Source: BJGN01 sp041159865 (GTDB lineage: Bacteria > Bacteroidota > Bacteroidia > Chitinophagales > Saprospiraceae). Taken from it: DNA of 64,000 bases. A program made the position numbers and the translations under genes. Numbering within the stretch: the first letter of the stretch is position 1; each line of letters opens with the position of its first letter. Positions 44,287-53,873 of this stretch are shown piece after piece. Location of the stretch: assembly GCA_041159865.1 (NCBI GenBank), contig JBEAXK010000121.1, positions 14,982-78,981 on the forward strand. The letters are read 5' to 3'. Under the pieces are notes generated by a model. It saw nothing but the letters and a program-made list of their open reading frames with translations, ran no database searches and was not told the origin of the DNA.

Positions 44287-44733
44287 ATGAATTGGGAAAC
44301 AGTTGTATTTGAGGCGAATAAAAAGAAGGATTCGATTAATTTTAAAGTAGTTAAGACAGATTCCGAATGGAAAGAAATTTTGACTCCGGAAGTTTATCAG
44401 ATAACCAGAAAAAAAGGAACGGAGAGACCTTTTTCAAATCAAATGTGTCATGCATTTGATCCGGGAATTTATGAATGTGCTTGTTGTGATACCCCCTTAT
44501 TTTCTGCTGATGAAAAATTTGATAGTGGCACTGGTTGGCCGTCATTCACCAAACCCATAAAAGATAATGCTATTGCTTATTATGAAGACCGTAGTTATGG
44601 TCAACAACGGATAGAAGTTTGCTGTCAATCTTGCGATGCACACCTGGGACATGTATTTCCTGATGGACCAAAACCAACCCGATTGCGTTTTTGTATTAAC
44701 GCCTTATCATTAAAAAAGGTAACAGATAAATAA
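44287..44733 (+). CDS. msrB: Peptide-methionine (R)-S-oxide reductase
   Basis: MsrB reduces the R form of methionine sulfoxide in proteins. The ATG at 44287 gives 148 residues, the usual size; an upstream TTG is rejected. Zinc-binding pairs CACC and CQSC are both present, with FDSGTGWPSF, CDAHLGHVFPDGP and the catalytic Cys in RLRFCINALSL. No signal peptide is seen, so it is cytoplasmic and there is no MsrA fusion. It lies upstream of the DEAD-box gene, which has its own promoter box. Confidence 0.94.
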   Translation: MNWETVVFEANKKKDSINFKVVKTDSEWKEILTPEVYQITRKKGTERPFSNQMCHAFDPGIYECACCDTPLFSADEKFDSGTGWPSFTKPIKDNAIAYYEDRSYGQQRIEVCCQSCDAHLGHVFPDGPKPTRLRFCINALSLKKVTDK

Positions 44734-44758
44734 AAGCGTATATTAATGAAATATGACG

Positions 44759-44766
44759 TACCTTTG
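44759..44766 (+). promoter_or_regulatory. Promoter -7 box for the DEAD-box helicase gene
   Basis: TACCTTTG matches TAnnTTTG, 22 bases upstream of the ATG at 44788. Confidence 0.55.
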
Positions 44767-44787
44767 CGGCTTAATTAAAAATAATAC

Positions 44788-46548
44788 ATGAATTCATTTT
44801 CTGACCTGGGTCTTTCACCTCAACTACTTGTCGCTATTGAAGGACTTGGTTACAAACAACCAACCTTAATCCAGGAAAAAGTTATTCCTTTTCTGCTAAC
44901 CGGAAAAGAAGATTTAGTCGCTTTGGCTCAAACCGGAACGGGAAAAACAGCCGCTTTTGGACTTCCATTAATTGATTTAGTTGATGCAAGTCAATTTTGT
45001 GTTCAGGGGCTTATTTTAGCTCCAACCAGAGAGCTTTGTTTACAAATTACCGGTGATATAAATCGCTTTCTTGGCGAAGAACCACATCTAAATATAGTGG
45101 CTGTTTATGGAGGAGCAAGTATCCAGGAGCAAGTTAGAGCCCTAAAAAGAAATGCTCATATCGTCGTAGCTACCCCAGGTAGATTAGTAGATCTGTTGGA
45201 TAGAAGAGCTATTAAGTTAGACGATATCAAAATTTTAGTTCTTGATGAGGCGGATGAGATGCTGAATATGGGCTTCCAGGAAGACCTTGATGCGATTATC
45301 TCTGCTTGTAGTACTTCAAGAAATACCTGGTTATTTTCTGCGACCATGCCAAATTCTGTGAGAAACCTCGCAAGGAATTATATGGTTAAACCTGTTGAAA
45401 TTTCAGCAGGCGAGAAAAATTCGGGAAATGTTAATATTGAACATCGCTATTGCATCGTTCAAGAAAAGGATAAATATGCCGCTTTAAAACGATTACTTGA
45501 TTACAATCCTTCCATTTATGCACTTATTTTCTGCAGAACCAGAATGGATACTCAGGATGTGGCTGATAATTTAATGAAGGATGGTTATACCTCAGGAGCA
45601 CTTCACGGTGATATGGATCAAAAACAGCGTGAAAAAATAATGGATAAGTTCCGGAATCGAGCACTTCGTATTTTAGTTGCTACCGATGTTGCTGCACGTG
45701 GTCTTGATGTTAGTGGTCTAACGCACGTTATACACATGAATATACCTGACGAACTTCCATTTTACACACACAGAAGTGGAAGAACAGGTAGAGCAGGTGA
45801 AAAAGGTGTCTCTATTGCCTTGGTAACTAACAGAGACGCTTACAAAATAAGAAATATAGAAAGTTTATCTAAAATTCATTTTCGTCCATTTCCTGTTCCA
45901 AGTGGTCAGGAAGTATGTCAGCAGCAACTTTTAGAGTTGCTTAGAAGGGTTAAAGAGGTTGAATTAAATGATGAAGAACTAGATACTTTCCTTCCTGATG
46001 TACTTCATTTTCTTAAGGATATGTCCAGAGAAGATTTGATTAAAAGATTTGCATCTCTTGAATTCAACAGATTCTTAGAATACTATAGAAATGCACCTGA
46101 TTTAAATCCTGTTTCAAGAGATAACAGGGACAGAAAACAATCTCAACATGGCGGTTACTCTTCTTCATCAACAGGTCAACAATCTGCTTCTCCAAGAAAT
46201 AGTAATGTACCAATGTCTAGTTTTGTACTTAATTTAGGAACAAAGGATAATTTAGATAAAGGTGGGCTATTAAGAATTATTTGTGAAGCTGGCGGTATTC
46301 ATAAAAGTAAGGTTGGCAGGATTGTAACCGGAAATGTAACTTCTACTTTGGAGTTGCCTATGGATACCTTCATGCAGATACAGAAAAAGATTGCGAAAAC
46401 GAGATTTCGCGGAAGACCTTTAGTTTTGGAACAAGCCAGGGCAAAACAAGGAGGAGATGATTTTGCAAAAAAGTTCACTCCAGGGGAAGAAAAGCCAGAG
46501 AAGAAAAAAAAACTGAGGGATAGAATGACTATTGTTCAAGATTTATAG
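44788..46548 (+). CDS. DEAD-box ATP-dependent RNA helicase (DeaD/CsdA type)
   Basis: A 586-residue RNA helicase, probably acting in ribosome assembly, cold growth or RNA decay. Domain 1: Q motif YKQPTLIQEKVIPF, Walker A AQTGTGKTAAFG, PTREL, TPGRL, DEAD in LVLDEADEML and SAT. Domain 2: IFCRTR, ATDVAARGLDV and HRSGRTGRAG. A Ser/Gln-rich linker (about 450-475) leads to a DbpA-like RNA-binding domain (about 475-555, with FVLNLGTKDNL and GGIHKSKVGRIV) and a basic tail. The architecture matches DeaD/CsdA. It is convergent with the LytTR regulator gene. Confidence 0.93.
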   Translation: MNSFSDLGLSPQLLVAIEGLGYKQPTLIQEKVIPFLLTGKEDLVALAQTGTGKTAAFGLPLIDLVDASQFCVQGLILAPTRELCLQITGDINRFLGEEPHLNIVAVYGGASIQEQVRALKRNAHIVVATPGRLVDLLDRRAIKLDDIKILVLDEADEMLNMGFQEDLDAIISACSTSRNTWLFSATMPNSVRNLARNYMVKPVEISAGEKNSGNVNIEHRYCIVQEKDKYAALKRLLDYNPSIYALIFCRTRMDTQDVADNLMKDGYTSGALHGDMDQKQREKIMDKFRNRALRILVATDVAARGLDVSGLTHVIHMNIPDELPFYTHRSGRTGRAGEKGVSIALVTNRDAYKIRNIESLSKIHFRPFPVPSGQEVCQQQLLELLRRVKEVELNDEELDTFLPDVLHFLKDMSREDLIKRFASLEFNRFLEYYRNAPDLNPVSRDNRDRKQSQHGGYSSSSTGQQSASPRNSNVPMSSFVLNLGTKDNLDKGGLLRIICEAGGIHKSKVGRIVTGNVTSTLELPMDTFMQIQKKIAKTRFRGRPLVLEQARAKQGGDDFAKKFTPGEEKPEKKKKLRDRMTIVQDL

Positions 46549-46557
46549 GAACCATCT

Positions 46558-47286
46558 TTAGTATCCTAAAATTTTGCCTACTTCACTTTTGTAACTTCTT
46601 CCAATGGGTAACTCTTGTCCATTAATTTCAATATGGCTCGGAGTAAAAGCAGATATTTTTGGTGCAGAAACCAAAAATGACCTGTGAATTCGAAGGAAGT
46701 TGTTTTCCATTAGTTTTTGTTCCAGAAAACTAATCTTTTGTTTAGTAACTACTCTTTTGTCAGATAAATGAATGATTACATAATCTTTTAGACTTTCAAT
46801 ATAAATGATGTCTTTAAGATTTATCTTAATCATTTTTTTATCTGACTTAACGATTAGGGTATCTGTAGAAATATAAGGTTCATAATCTTCATTTCCTGAT
46901 ATGTTACCCGCGGTCTGTGTCGCAGTCTGGATTTGACCAAAAGCCTTACTCAATGCTTTTAAAAATCTTCCAAATGGTATTGGTTTTAATAAATAATCTA
47001 CAGCATCTAAATCAAATGCTTCCAATGCATATTCTCTGTAAGCCGTAGTAAAAATTACTTTAGGAGGATTTTGTAATGTTTTTAAGAAATCTATTCCATT
47101 TAATTTTGGCATTTGGATATCTAAGAAAATTAAATCTACGGATTGATTTCTTAAAACTTCGAAAGCTTTCAAAGCGTTATCACAGCGTGCGGTTAGTTCC
47201 AAACCATCCACCCTTTGTATGTATGAAGCTAATACATCTAGAGCTAAAGGTTCATCATCAACAAGAACGCATTTTATTTTATTCAT
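46558..47286 (-). CDS. LytTR-family response regulator
   Basis: A 242-residue regulator. Receiver domain 1-120 with VDDEP and the phospho-acceptor Asp in LIFLDIQMPKLNG (Asp56), conserved Thr in VIFTTAYREYALEAF and Lys in YLLKPI. A LytTR DNA-binding domain occupies about 140-240 (IIYIESLKDYVIIHLSDKRV, FLRIHRSFLVS). LytTR regulators bind direct repeats near -70. The gene overlaps the end of the histidine kinase gene by eight bases, so the pair is translationally coupled. Target genes are not evident. Confidence 0.94.
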   Translation of the reverse strand: MNKIKCVLVDDEPLALDVLASYIQRVDGLELTARCDNALKAFEVLRNQSVDLIFLDIQMPKLNGIDFLKTLQNPPKVIFTTAYREYALEAFDLDAVDYLLKPIPFGRFLKALSKAFGQIQTATQTAGNISGNEDYEPYISTDTLIVKSDKKMIKINLKDIIYIESLKDYVIIHLSDKRVVTKQKISFLEQKLMENNFLRIHRSFLVSAPKISAFTPSHIEINGQELPIGRSYKSEVGKILGY

Positions 47287-48370
47287 TTTTGGGAATTAGT
47301 GAGATTTTTAAAACAATCGTAAAGGAATCTTCTTCTTTAAATACTTCTAAATTATAGCCATCATCACCGTAGATTAAATCTAGTCTTCGTTTTACATTTT
47401 TAAGCCCAATTCCTTTTGTATAATCTGCTTCAAGATCACTTTCAGAGTAAATGCAACTATTTTCCACTCTGAAAATAAGATTATGTTCTTTAATTTTAAG
47501 GTCTATATAGATAAATGAATTCTCCGTATGCTGACTTACTCCATGCTTAAAAGCATTTTCTATAAAGGGCAGCATTAAAAGTGGTGGAATTTTATGTAAT
47601 TTTATTTGTCCGCTAATGTTAAAATCTACATCTAATCGTTCGCCATATCTTAATTTTTCTAAGGCAATTAAATTCTGCATTTGTTCAATTTCCTTTTCAA
47701 GGGATATTTGACTTACATTACAATCGTATAGCATGTAATCTAAGAAATGTGAAAGTTTTAATACCACTTCTGATGATTGATCAGATTTTTGTAATGTCAA
47801 GGCATACAAAGAATTAAGCGTATTAAATAGAAAGTGTGGATGTATTTGAGATTTTAAAAATTTTAGTTCTGCATCTAATTTTTCTTGCGATAATTCTCTG
47901 GCAATTTTTTCGTTTTGATAATTTCTTTTAATCAATTTTATGGCAGCCGCAGCAAATACGATGGTATAAACATTGGTAGTTCGTTGCAAAGCCTTAGTAA
48001 AACTAGTTAATGGAAAAGTGGCGTAATCATAGTTAGGTACATAAAAAGGCACATAAAAAAGATGTAATAAAATCCGGTCTAAATAACCAAATCCAATAGC
48101 TGTTAAAATAAAAATTAAGGCAAAAGAGATATATTTTTCCTTGTCCAGAAAACCTGGGATAAGAAAATATAAAGTTAGGTAGGTGGCAGACATTCTGACG
48201 GGTAAAGTGACTAGTACCTCAATAAAACTTTGTATATAATTGTCTCTGAAACTTGCAAATGCGATTGTAAAATAGCCAAGATAAATAAGCCAGAAAATGA
48301 GGTGGGCTATGATTCTGTTTTTAGGATAAATAAATTTATCGAATCTAATTATGGAAGCTGATGCCATCAT
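47279..48370 (-). CDS. LytS/YehU-type sensor histidine kinase
   Basis: A 363-residue membrane kinase. Four predicted membrane helices occupy residues about 20-145; then a coiled coil, the His_kinase motif SQIHPHFLFNTLNSLYAL (about 173-190, phospho-His in HPHFLFN) and a degenerate HATPase region (PPLLMLPFIENAFKHGVSQH, TKGIGLKNVKRRLDLIYG). No extracytoplasmic ligand domain is seen, so the stimulus may be sensed in the membrane. It forms a two-component pair with the downstream LytTR regulator. Confidence 0.93.
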   Translation of the reverse strand: MMASASIIRFDKFIYPKNRIIAHLIFWLIYLGYFTIAFASFRDNYIQSFIEVLVTLPVRMSATYLTLYFLIPGFLDKEKYISFALIFILTAIGFGYLDRILLHLFYVPFYVPNYDYATFPLTSFTKALQRTTNVYTIVFAAAAIKLIKRNYQNEKIARELSQEKLDAELKFLKSQIHPHFLFNTLNSLYALTLQKSDQSSEVVLKLSHFLDYMLYDCNVSQISLEKEIEQMQNLIALEKLRYGERLDVDFNISGQIKLHKIPPLLMLPFIENAFKHGVSQHTENSFIYIDLKIKEHNLIFRVENSCIYSESDLEADYTKGIGLKNVKRRLDLIYGDDGYNLEVFKEEDSFTIVLKISLIPKNE

Positions 48371-48621
48371 TTTTCTATTTAGTAATACTTAAAGATATAA
48401 TAAAGATGAAACAATACAAGATTTAAAATTCGATACATTAATTTTTTAACGCTTTCAACCAAAAATATAGATAAGTTGCATTTGACCTGAATTTTCACCT
48501 GAATAGCATCATAATACTCATGTTTGGCATAATAATATTTTCAAGAGGTTTTTACAATGTATTTTTGAAAAAGTTAAAACACCATCCATAAGTTATTTTA
48601 AATAGCAACTAATCTTAATTT

Positions 48622-48657
48622 TGCCATCGTTTACCTTGTATTCGATGGCATTTTTTT
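48622..48657 (+). terminator. Orphan rightward intrinsic terminator
   Basis: An 8-bp stem, TGCCATCG (48622-48629) and CGATGGCA (48643-48650), followed by a run of seven T residues on the + strand. There is no rightward gene upstream: the gap lies between two leftward genes. Read leftward there is no U-run after the stem. It may end a small RNA or antisense transcript from the 48371-48655 gap. Confidence 0.6.
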
Positions 48658-49480
48658 ATCCTAAAGCTACATCTAAAGTCATCATTAAGGCAAACCCAAA
48701 TATCGTGGACATGGTTGCTAAATCGGTATTACCAGCTAAATGAGATTCGGGAATTAATTCTTCTACCACTACATAGATCATGGCACCAGCAGCAAAAGAC
48801 AAGGCAAAAGGAAGTAAAGGTTGCATCAATATTACAGCAGTTGCACCTAAAACTCCTGCTAAAGGTTCAACAACGCCTGAAAGTTGACCATAAAAAAAAG
48901 CCTTTCTTCGGCTCATTCCTTCTCTTCTTAAAGGAACCGAAACGGCCGTCCCTTCAGGAAAGTTTTGAAGGCCTATTCCTATAGTTAAGGCAATGGCTGC
49001 TCCTATACTGGCTGAATCTATTCCGTGGGCAGCTGCTCCAAAAGCTACTCCAATTGCCAAACCTTCAGGAATGTTATGAATAGTAATGGCAGACACCAAT
49101 AAAATACTTCTTTTCCATGAAGAAGGGACTCCCTCTGCTTTATTCATTTCAAAACCAGGATGTAAGTGTGGTAAATAACGATCTACGATCCAAAGGAAGA
49201 TCCCACCGCCTAAAAAACCAATAAGTGCAGGTATCCATGATGCTATTTTCCCAGCCTTTTCAGTCATTTCAATGGCCGGTGCCAATAATGACCAATAACT
49301 TGCAGCAATCATTACTCCTGCTGCAAAACCTAACATGGCATCGAGGATTTTCTGATTCATTTTTTTAAAAAAGAAAACAAGAGAAGCACCTAATGCAGTT
49401 ATACCCCATGTAAATAAGGTGGCAAATAAGGCAAGTAATATCGGGTTGATACCTTTAATTGATGCTATAAATTGTTCCAT
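48656..49480 (-). CDS. ZIP-family divalent metal transporter
   Basis: A 274-residue inner-membrane protein with about eight helices. The metal-binding helices carry HNIPEGLAIGVAFG and the related QNFPEGTAVSVPL, the ZIP signature, plus GVVEPLAGVLGA and VVEELIPESH. It resembles ZupT/GufA-type importers of zinc, iron or manganese. Glycine- and alanine-rich helices are normal for the family. No metalloregulator is adjacent. It lies downstream of an MscS gene (25-base gap, same strand), so co-transcription is likely. Confidence 0.92.
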   Translation of the reverse strand: MEQFIASIKGINPILLALFATLFTWGITALGASLVFFFKKMNQKILDAMLGFAAGVMIAASYWSLLAPAIEMTEKAGKIASWIPALIGFLGGGIFLWIVDRYLPHLHPGFEMNKAEGVPSSWKRSILLVSAITIHNIPEGLAIGVAFGAAAHGIDSASIGAAIALTIGIGLQNFPEGTAVSVPLRREGMSRRKAFFYGQLSGVVEPLAGVLGATAVILMQPLLPFALSFAAGAMIYVVVEELIPESHLAGNTDLATMSTIFGFALMMTLDVALG

Positions 49481-49505
49481 ATTTTGCAGTATTAATCCAT
49501 AAATA

Positions 49506-50369
49506 CTAAATGTTTTCTTTTAGGGTCGAAATAGCTGGGGCAATCTTTGAGAATGCAATATCATTTTCCTGAAATTTTTTATAAATACTGTCGTTTAAAT
49601 CACATTTTAATTCAAAACCTTTTGCACTGTTAGCGGTCCAGATCCATGCCCTGATACTTATACCGACTGGATTAATTTGAACTATTTTTACCTTTACTTT
49701 AGATAAATTCTGTTCAAGTTCCTCTTCTGTACGATTATCAAGAGCGAGTGGGTGATTCATAGAAGTTTCTAGTAAAATTGTTTTTGCCAATTCTATATTG
49801 GTTCCATGTTCCAGTTGCAATTCTATCCAATTGCATATCCTGTCATCCTCAAAATCTGAATTAATTATGATTTCATTTCCCATTAAGGTGTTTGGAACAA
49901 TGATACGTCTATTTTCAAAATCGCGAATAACCGTGTGTCTTAATGTTATATCTTCTACAATTCCATTAAGCGTATCTCTAATTCTTAATCTGTCATTAAC
50001 TCTAAAAGGTTTAAAAATGACAATAAAAATTCCGCTTATGATATTACTCAGGGTCTGTTGGGACGCAAAACCTATTGCAACTGCTAAAATTCCTGCTCCT
50101 GCTAATATGGAATTTGCTACTGTTCGCATACTTGGAACTGAGTAGATGGCCAATGAAATACCTATAATATAAATGAGAGCAGTTAAAAAATGCCTTAAAA
50201 ACTGATAGTTTGTTGGGTCATTCTGAATGATGACGGTTGACTTTAAAATAAAACGTCTGAATACCTTATTGAATATATAAGCTAGGATAAAAGTTCCCAG
50301 TAAGATGCCCAAGAATTCAGCATATTCTGATAGTTTATTTTGATAAAAATGAATTAACCAGTTTAACAT
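49506..50369 (-). CDS. Small-conductance mechanosensitive channel, MscS family
   Basis: A 287-residue membrane channel that should open under hypo-osmotic tension. Three membrane helices lie in residues about 15-110; the pore helix and beta-domain entry are AVGFASQQTLSNIISGIFIV followed by FKPFRVNDRLRI, the most conserved MscS block. The cytoplasmic beta and alpha/beta parts include EDITLRHTVIRDFENRRIIVPNT-type sequence. The size matches the minimal E. coli MscS. It is upstream of the ZIP gene and divergent from the AarF-type gene. Confidence 0.92.
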   Translation of the reverse strand: MLNWLIHFYQNKLSEYAEFLGILLGTFILAYIFNKVFRRFILKSTVIIQNDPTNYQFLRHFLTALIYIIGISLAIYSVPSMRTVANSILAGAGILAVAIGFASQQTLSNIISGIFIVIFKPFRVNDRLRIRDTLNGIVEDITLRHTVIRDFENRRIIVPNTLMGNEIIINSDFEDDRICNWIELQLEHGTNIELAKTILLETSMNHPLALDNRTEEELEQNLSKVKVKIVQINPVGISIRAWIWTANSAKGFELKCDLNDSIYKKFQENDIAFSKIAPAISTLKENI

Positions 50370-50438
50370 CTCGTTTTCTTTTATTCATTAAACAACAATT
50401 CTACTTAAAATGGTTTTATAAGTCAGTAAAAAGTTGGA

Positions 50439-52109
50439 ATGAAATATGCATTAGAACCTAAATTTAGAAAAGGGTATAGAATTAAAAAAGTGGCTTCTTA
50501 TATTATCAGCTTTCTTTTTTCATTTTATTTGCTAAAATATTTGTCTATAATATTTGGCAAATCCTTTTACGACAGGAAATTACCTGTTTTATTGGAAGAA
50601 AAAGGTAAAAAACTTAAATTATTGTTTTCTGAACTTGAGGGGTTGTTTATTAAAACGGGACAGTTTCTTTCTATTGCAGGGTTTTTCCTTCCCGAAGGAT
50701 TCAAAAAACAATTGGAAGGTTTACAAGATGCAGCAACTGCCCAAAATTATTTAGAAATAGAACGTTCCCTGTCTATTCATTTTAAAAATTCACCAAATAC
50801 CTATTTCAAAAGGTTTGATAAAATTCCAATAGCGGTAGCTTCAATTGGACAAGTACATCGTGCATGGTTATTAGATAACACAGCTGTGGTTGTGAAAATA
50901 CAACATGCACACATAGAAAAAATGGCAGAGATAGATTTGAAAATAATTAGGAAATTAACCTATTGGATAGGGAGATTATTTAAATTGGAAGGTTTAGATT
51001 TCGTATACAAGCAAATTGAGGAACTTATCTTACAAGAAATTGATTTTGAAAAAGAAGCAAATTCTTTAATTTCAATATCTACTGCGCTTGCGGATGAATT
51101 ATATTGGTCTTTTCCAAAAGTTTTCCCTTCACTTTCAGGTAAAAAAGTTTTAGTCATGACTTGGTTAGAAGGTAAAAAAATTACAGATAAAGAAAATTTT
51201 CTACTTAATAAAATGGACGCTAATTTAATATTAGACAGGTTATGGGGTGGTTTTTGTAGAATGATTTTTGAAAATGGTTTTTATCATGCAGATCCTCATC
51301 CAGGAAATATTTTCCTTGATAAAAACGGTCAAATTTGTTTGCTCGATTTTGGTGCAGTCAGTACTATATCTCCATTGTTTAAAAATGAGATTCCTGGGTT
51401 AATTATTGCTTTTTCAACGATGGATGTGCAAAAACTAACTAAAAAGCTCATTACACTTGGATTTATAGTGGATTCTCCATCTTCGGAATTACTTGCAATT
51501 AAATTGGCGAAGGCATTTAATGAATTTTTGGAAAAGGACCTGGATCAATTATTTGACCCACAAGGTGCTTTAAATTCTGCTTTTTGGAAAAATCCAGTTA
51601 GTAATATTATGCTGAATACAAGCTTAAAAGAATTTTCGGGTTCATTTAGAATTCCTAAAGATTATATATTGCTTGGAAGGACTTTTTCCCTTTTGTTAGG
51701 CATTTCTTTAATCCTTCGGCCGGGGGAAAATCCATTAAAATATTTATTGCCAGTTTTCAAGAAATATTTAAATGAACCTGGGTCTGCCCAATGGATTAAA
51801 GAAGCGGGAATTATAGGAAAAAACATATTAAGTCTTCCAAAATTAATTAATGAAACTGTTCAGCAATTTCAATCGGGTAATAGCAGTTTAAAAACGCCTG
51901 ATATTTGGAAAAGTGCAAAGCTTTTGTACATTCTGGGCCAACAAGTGGCACTTCTTTTCTTATCTGGCATTTTTTTTTATATTTCATTGAATAAATTTGA
52001 AGCAAAATATGGGATTAATTTGGAAGCTTTATGCTTCATTTTAGGCACAATTAGCTTATTAACCTTTATTTCGAGATGGAAGAAAGGGGAATATTTATTA
52101 AAAAATTAA
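50439..52109 (+). CDS. ABC1/AarF/UbiB-family kinase-like protein
   Basis: A 556-residue atypical kinase. The KxGQ motif appears as IKTGQFLSI, the Ala-rich loop as ASIGQVHRAW, the catalytic loop as GFYHADPHPGNIFL and the metal-binding segment as CLLDFGAVS. Two hydrophobic helices near the C-terminus (about 490-550) anchor it in the membrane. UbiB homologues support quinone synthesis or transport through ATPase activity; Bacteroidota use menaquinone, so the exact role here is uncertain. No quinone genes adjoin it. Confidence 0.9.
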   Translation: MKYALEPKFRKGYRIKKVASYIISFLFSFYLLKYLSIIFGKSFYDRKLPVLLEEKGKKLKLLFSELEGLFIKTGQFLSIAGFFLPEGFKKQLEGLQDAATAQNYLEIERSLSIHFKNSPNTYFKRFDKIPIAVASIGQVHRAWLLDNTAVVVKIQHAHIEKMAEIDLKIIRKLTYWIGRLFKLEGLDFVYKQIEELILQEIDFEKEANSLISISTALADELYWSFPKVFPSLSGKKVLVMTWLEGKKITDKENFLLNKMDANLILDRLWGGFCRMIFENGFYHADPHPGNIFLDKNGQICLLDFGAVSTISPLFKNEIPGLIIAFSTMDVQKLTKKLITLGFIVDSPSSELLAIKLAKAFNEFLEKDLDQLFDPQGALNSAFWKNPVSNIMLNTSLKEFSGSFRIPKDYILLGRTFSLLLGISLILRPGENPLKYLLPVFKKYLNEPGSAQWIKEAGIIGKNILSLPKLINETVQQFQSGNSSLKTPDIWKSAKLLYILGQQVALLFLSGIFFYISLNKFEAKYGINLEALCFILGTISLLTFISRWKKGEYLLKN

Positions 52110-52114
52110 TACCT

Positions 52115-52465
52115 TTAAATCAAAAGAGAAAGACTTTCAGGCAAAGTATTTGTTCGGATTTTATGATGGGAAGTAGTAAAAATTACTTTTCGATTTTTCA
52201 ATAATATAATTTGAGGAGATTGATGGTGTACTTCAAACCTCGAAGCAATTTCATTTGATACAGATCTAAATTTTAATAAATCTAAATAATAGAAAAGAAA
52301 TTTTTTGTCTGTATTTTTAGTCCCAATTTCTAAATTTTCTTTTGCCTGGGCACTGATTCCGCAAGTTGTAGAATGCTTGAAAATAAATACTGGATTATCA
52401 TCAGATAATGTAATCAGTTCATCCAGTTGTTTTTCTTCGGTCAAATGGGTCCAAGAATTGTTCAT
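52115..52465 (-). CDS. ytxJ: Bacillithiol system redox protein YtxJ
   Basis: A 116-residue thioredoxin-fold protein of the YtxJ (DUF2847) family, proposed to act as a monothiol bacilliredoxin. The active-site region is FIFKHSTTCGISAQAKE with one Cys, near residue 35; the later HHQSPQIILLKNRKVI holds the expected Pro. It suggests that the organism makes bacillithiol. It is convergent with the AarF-type gene (five-base gap) and divergent from ybaK. Confidence 0.9.
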   Translation of the reverse strand: MNNSWTHLTEEKQLDELITLSDDNPVFIFKHSTTCGISAQAKENLEIGTKNTDKKFLFYYLDLLKFRSVSNEIASRFEVHHQSPQIILLKNRKVIFTTSHHKIRTNTLPESLSLLI

Positions 52466-52525
52466 GATAATTTTTATATATAAACAACCGTATTTTTTTT
52501 ATGGTTTAATTAAGGATATAATTTT

Positions 52526-52993
52526 ATGAAAACAAATGCGATGCGTTTACTGGATACTCATGATATTTTTTACGAGACACTAACCTACAACCTTAAAAAG
52601 GATGATTTTGATGCTACTCAAATCGCTTTGGAAAATGGAATTCCAGTAAATCTTTTATTTAAAACCTTGGTTTGTACAGATGAAATCAATCAAATAATTA
52701 TAGCAGTTTTACCATCAAATGAACAGTTATCAACTAAAAAACTGGAAAAAGCAGCTAAAACGAAAGGAATAACTTTACTTGCTTTGGATGAATTATTAGG
52801 AAAAACTGGTTATATGAGAGGGGGGTGCTCACCATTAGCAATGAAAAAGCAATTTACTTTATTTTTTCATGATTCAGTATCCTTAAATGATCTCATCTGG
52901 GTGAATGCAGGTAAGAAAGGTTGTTTGATAAAAGTGGAACTTAAAAACCTGTTGTTTCTAACGAAAGGGAAAATTTCAGATATTGTCAGGTAA
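52526..52993 (+). CDS. ybaK: Cys-tRNA(Pro)/Cys-tRNA(Cys) deacylase
   Basis: A 155-residue YbaK-type trans-editing enzyme that hydrolyses Cys mischarged on tRNA(Pro). Matching segments are LFKTLVCTD, AVLPSNEQLSTKKLEKAAK, GYMRGGCSPLAMKKQ and VNAGKKGCLIKVEL, the Gly-rich GGCSP block and the MKK Lys being the conserved substrate-binding parts. Length is normal. It lies alone, convergent with the tesB gene. Confidence 0.92.
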   Translation: MKTNAMRLLDTHDIFYETLTYNLKKDDFDATQIALENGIPVNLLFKTLVCTDEINQIIIAVLPSNEQLSTKKLEKAAKTKGITLLALDELLGKTGYMRGGCSPLAMKKQFTLFFHDSVSLNDLIWVNAGKKGCLIKVELKNLLFLTKGKISDIVR

Positions 52994-53004
52994 AAATTTG
53001 ATTA

Positions 53005-53871
53005 CTAAGTCTGTTGTTTTCTTGGTCTCATTAAACCCTCTTGAGCAACAGAAGCAACTAATTTTCCATCTCTTGTAAAAATATTACCTCTTGTAAAGCC
53101 TCTTGAATTAGAGGCACTTGGACTGTCAATTGCATAAAGTAACCAGTCATCCATTCTAAACGGTCTGTGAAACCACATCGCATGATCAAGGCTTGCTAAT
53201 TGAAGTTTTGGAATACTTCCTTCTTTTCCATGAGGTAATAAAGCAGAGGTCAATAAGTTATAATCAGAAGCATAGGCAAGAACTAATTGATGGTAACTTG
53301 CAATTTCAGGCATCTCACCAATTGATTTCATCCAGATATGACGAAAGGGTTCTCTCTTTTCAGGAACTGCCGGATTATATAATTCTACAGGTCTGAATTC
53401 AATGGGTCGATCCAGATTAAGAAAATCGTACATGTTTTGGGGTAAAAATTCCCCAAAATGTTTTGCTAAATCTTTCCAGCTGACTAATTGTTCTGGTGAC
53501 TGAACCACAGGCATTGAAATTTGGTGGTCAAAACCAATTTCATCTGACTGGAAAGAGGCAGACATTAAAAATATTTCTCTACCTTGTTGAATGGCTTTAA
53601 CTCTTCGAGTGGTAAAACTACCTCCGTCTCTGATTCTATCTACTTGAAACACGATAGGAATATCTAAATTTCCTGGTAAAATAAAATAAGAATGAAGCGA
53701 ATGTACATGTCTGTCGAATGGGACGGTACTTATAGCCGCACTCAAGGATTGAGCTAATACTTGTCCACCAAAAACATTGGCACTTCCAACTGTTTTTGAG
53801 TGCCCTCTGAACAAATTTTCTTCAATTTGCTCTAGTTTCAATAAATCAAGTAATTCACTAATTTCTTTCAT
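53005..53871 (-). CDS. tesB: Acyl-CoA thioesterase II
   Basis: A 288-residue double hot-dog enzyme that hydrolyses medium- and long-chain acyl-CoA. Matching regions are LFRGHSKTVGSANVFGGQVL, SLHSYFILPGNLDIPIVF, RDGGSFTTRRVKAIQQG and the second domain's LASLDHAMWFHRPFRMDDWL with the catalytic Asp in SLDHAMWFH. The C-terminal GNIFTRDGKLVASVAQEGL also fits. It starts two bases after the KDPG aldolase stop, so the two form a short operon though their pathways are unrelated. Confidence 0.95.
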   Translation of the reverse strand: MKEISELLDLLKLEQIEENLFRGHSKTVGSANVFGGQVLAQSLSAAISTVPFDRHVHSLHSYFILPGNLDIPIVFQVDRIRDGGSFTTRRVKAIQQGREIFLMSASFQSDEIGFDHQISMPVVQSPEQLVSWKDLAKHFGEFLPQNMYDFLNLDRPIEFRPVELYNPAVPEKREPFRHIWMKSIGEMPEIASYHQLVLAYASDYNLLTSALLPHGKEGSIPKLQLASLDHAMWFHRPFRMDDWLLYAIDSPSASNSRGFTRGNIFTRDGKLVASVAQEGLMRPRKQQT

Positions 53872-53873
53872 AT

